In this document: positions 21,095 through 21,544 of the stretch, piece by piece
Numbering within the stretch: position 1 is the stretch's first letter
Layout: each line of letters starts with the position of its first letter
Virus record (IMG/VR): IMGVR_UViG_3300001796_000007
Coordinates: 1 to 21,544 of that record
Length of the DNA: 21,544 nt
Strand: one strand, 5' to 3'
Source of the DNA: a virus
The notes under the pieces: model-generated
Databases searched by the model: none
The model's input: only the letters and a program-made list of their open reading frames with translations
What the model was told of the DNA's origin: nothing
Translations under genes and position numbers: made by a program

Positions 21095-21544
21095 CAACCG
21101 ATCTGAAAGCGCTAACGGCGGATACTTCAATCCCAGATACCGCTCTCATCTTCGGGGCTGATGATCCGACCAGCGCTCAGCCGAGCGTCTATCCGATCGA
21201 CGACGTGAAAGCGAAAGTGCTCGAGGCCCCAGCGGAATTGGAGGCATCAACAACGGCCGCTGCCTCGCTGAATGTTCCGCACGGCGTCGCGCCAACATCT
21301 CCGGTCGATGGCGACATTTGGACAACGACAGCAGGCATCTACGCGCAGCTGAACGGCACGACCAGCCAAATTGCGATCGCGGCGAGCATGGCGTCGACCT
21401 ACGCGAAACAGATCGTCATCCAGGTTTTTACCTCGAACGGCACCTACGCCCCTACCGCAGGAATGAAGCTTGCCGAGGCGTTCGCGTTCGCGGGGGGGGG
21501 TGGCGGCGGGTCTGGCGCGCGGCGGGCGGCGGGCGCGATCGCAT
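21091..21544 (+). CDS. Tail fibre protein, glycine-rich domain, 3' end cut by window
   Basis: Starts with ATG 21091 (ATGA overlap with hub stop); 151 codons are visible and the frame is open at the window end. The N terminus MTTDLKALTADTSIP probably attaches to the hub. The phrase SLNVPHGVAPTSPVDGDIWTTTAGIYAQLNG is common in fibre and tail-tip proteins of many phages, and the stretch IQVFTSNGTYAPTAGMKLAE leads into AGGGGGGSGARRAAGA, the start of a glycine-rich 'YTPxAGM...GGGG' fibre domain that forms polyglycine helix bundles. It should determine host range. A G9 homopolymer lies in this domain. The C-terminal receptor-binding part and any chaperone are outside the window. Confidence 0.85.
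   Translation, partial: MTTDLKALTADTSIPDTALIFGADDPTSAQPSVYPIDDVKAKVLEAPAELEASTTAAASLNVPHGVAPTSPVDGDIWTTTAGIYAQLNGTTSQIAIAASMASTYAKQIVIQVFTSNGTYAPTAGMKLAEAFAFAGGGGGGSGARRAAGAIA
21492..21500 (+). repeat. G9 homopolymer in tail fibre frame
   Basis: Nine consecutive G encode part of the polyglycine stretch. As read, the frame stays open through the tract (GCG GGG GGG GGT) and the following residues SGARRAAG fit the family, so the length shown is the in-frame one. Gain or loss of one base would shift the frame. Confidence 0.8.

Noticed and set aside
18581-21130. 849-codon open frame on the minus strand opposite the hub gene
   Set aside because: Lies entirely antisense to a clear TipJ-like gene; long antisense frames are expected from GC-rich codon bias. 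The Arg/Asp-rich translation has no domain pattern. The same applies to 6158-7471 and 2657-3760 on the minus strand.
1437-21544. Gene transfer agent cluster
   Set aside because: Order is broadly shared with alphaproteobacterial GTAs, but the 1144-residue tape measure, G-T frameshift, gpJ-like hub with a separate fibre, and the tRNA cluster indicate a true phage.
1-21544. CRISPR array or insertion sequence
   Set aside because: No regularly spaced repeats, and no transposase or terminal inverted repeats were seen.

Overview
The window is the late structural module of a long-tailed, non-contractile (siphovirus-type) phage or prophage. Everything is on the + strand, with a tRNA/RNA-rich segment in front. 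High GC, codon use, and the flavour of the proteins (DUF1833-like tail protein, TipJ-like hub, glycine-rich fibre) fit a phage of an alphaproteobacterium, probably Hyphomicrobiales/Rhizobiales. That host call is inference; no host gene, integrase or attachment site is visible, so prophage and free phage cannot be told apart.

Bases 1-1436 hold a tRNA cluster and no convincing structural gene. They contain tRNA-Pro(UGG), tRNA-Gln(UUG), an HNH endonuclease frame that starts inside tRNA-Gln, and a second Gln-type tRNA that appears split around the tRNA-Gln/HNH block (acceptor strand 223-229, exact partner 848-854). A Gly-type tRNA follows with an anticodon loop one base short. Around it are two stretches rich in perfect hairpins, with GNRA and UUCG tetraloops, tandem G-A pairs and a 9-bp closing helix, that match no RNA family I recognise.

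Bases 1437-7609 are packaging and capsid: a small unknown gene, terminase small and large subunits, HK97-type portal, S49 (ClpP/SppA-fold) maturation protease and HK97-fold major capsid protein with an N-terminal helical delta region. Bases 7668-11441 carry two putative capsid-surface or accessory proteins and the head-tail junction genes (gp6-like adaptor, unknown, stopper candidate, gp10-like, tail terminator).

Bases 11555-16846 encode the tail tube protein, a small protein, the two tail assembly chaperones joined by an apparent programmed -1 frameshift on AAAAAAC, and a 1144-residue tape measure protein with an embedded lytic transglycosylase domain. Bases 16846-21544 are the tail tip: distal tail protein, DUF1833-like protein, a small unknown, a small two-helix membrane protein that looks inserted (12-bp direct repeat of the next gene's start on both sides), an NlpC/P60 peptidase, a TipJ/gpJ-like hub, and the start of a glycine-rich tail fibre cut by the window end.

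Most structural genes overlap by 1-4 bases (TGATG, ATGA, GTGA), implying one translationally coupled operon. The larger gaps lie before the genes for abundant proteins (after capsid, before the lectin-like protein, before tail tube), and each holds a hairpin plus a good ribosome binding site.
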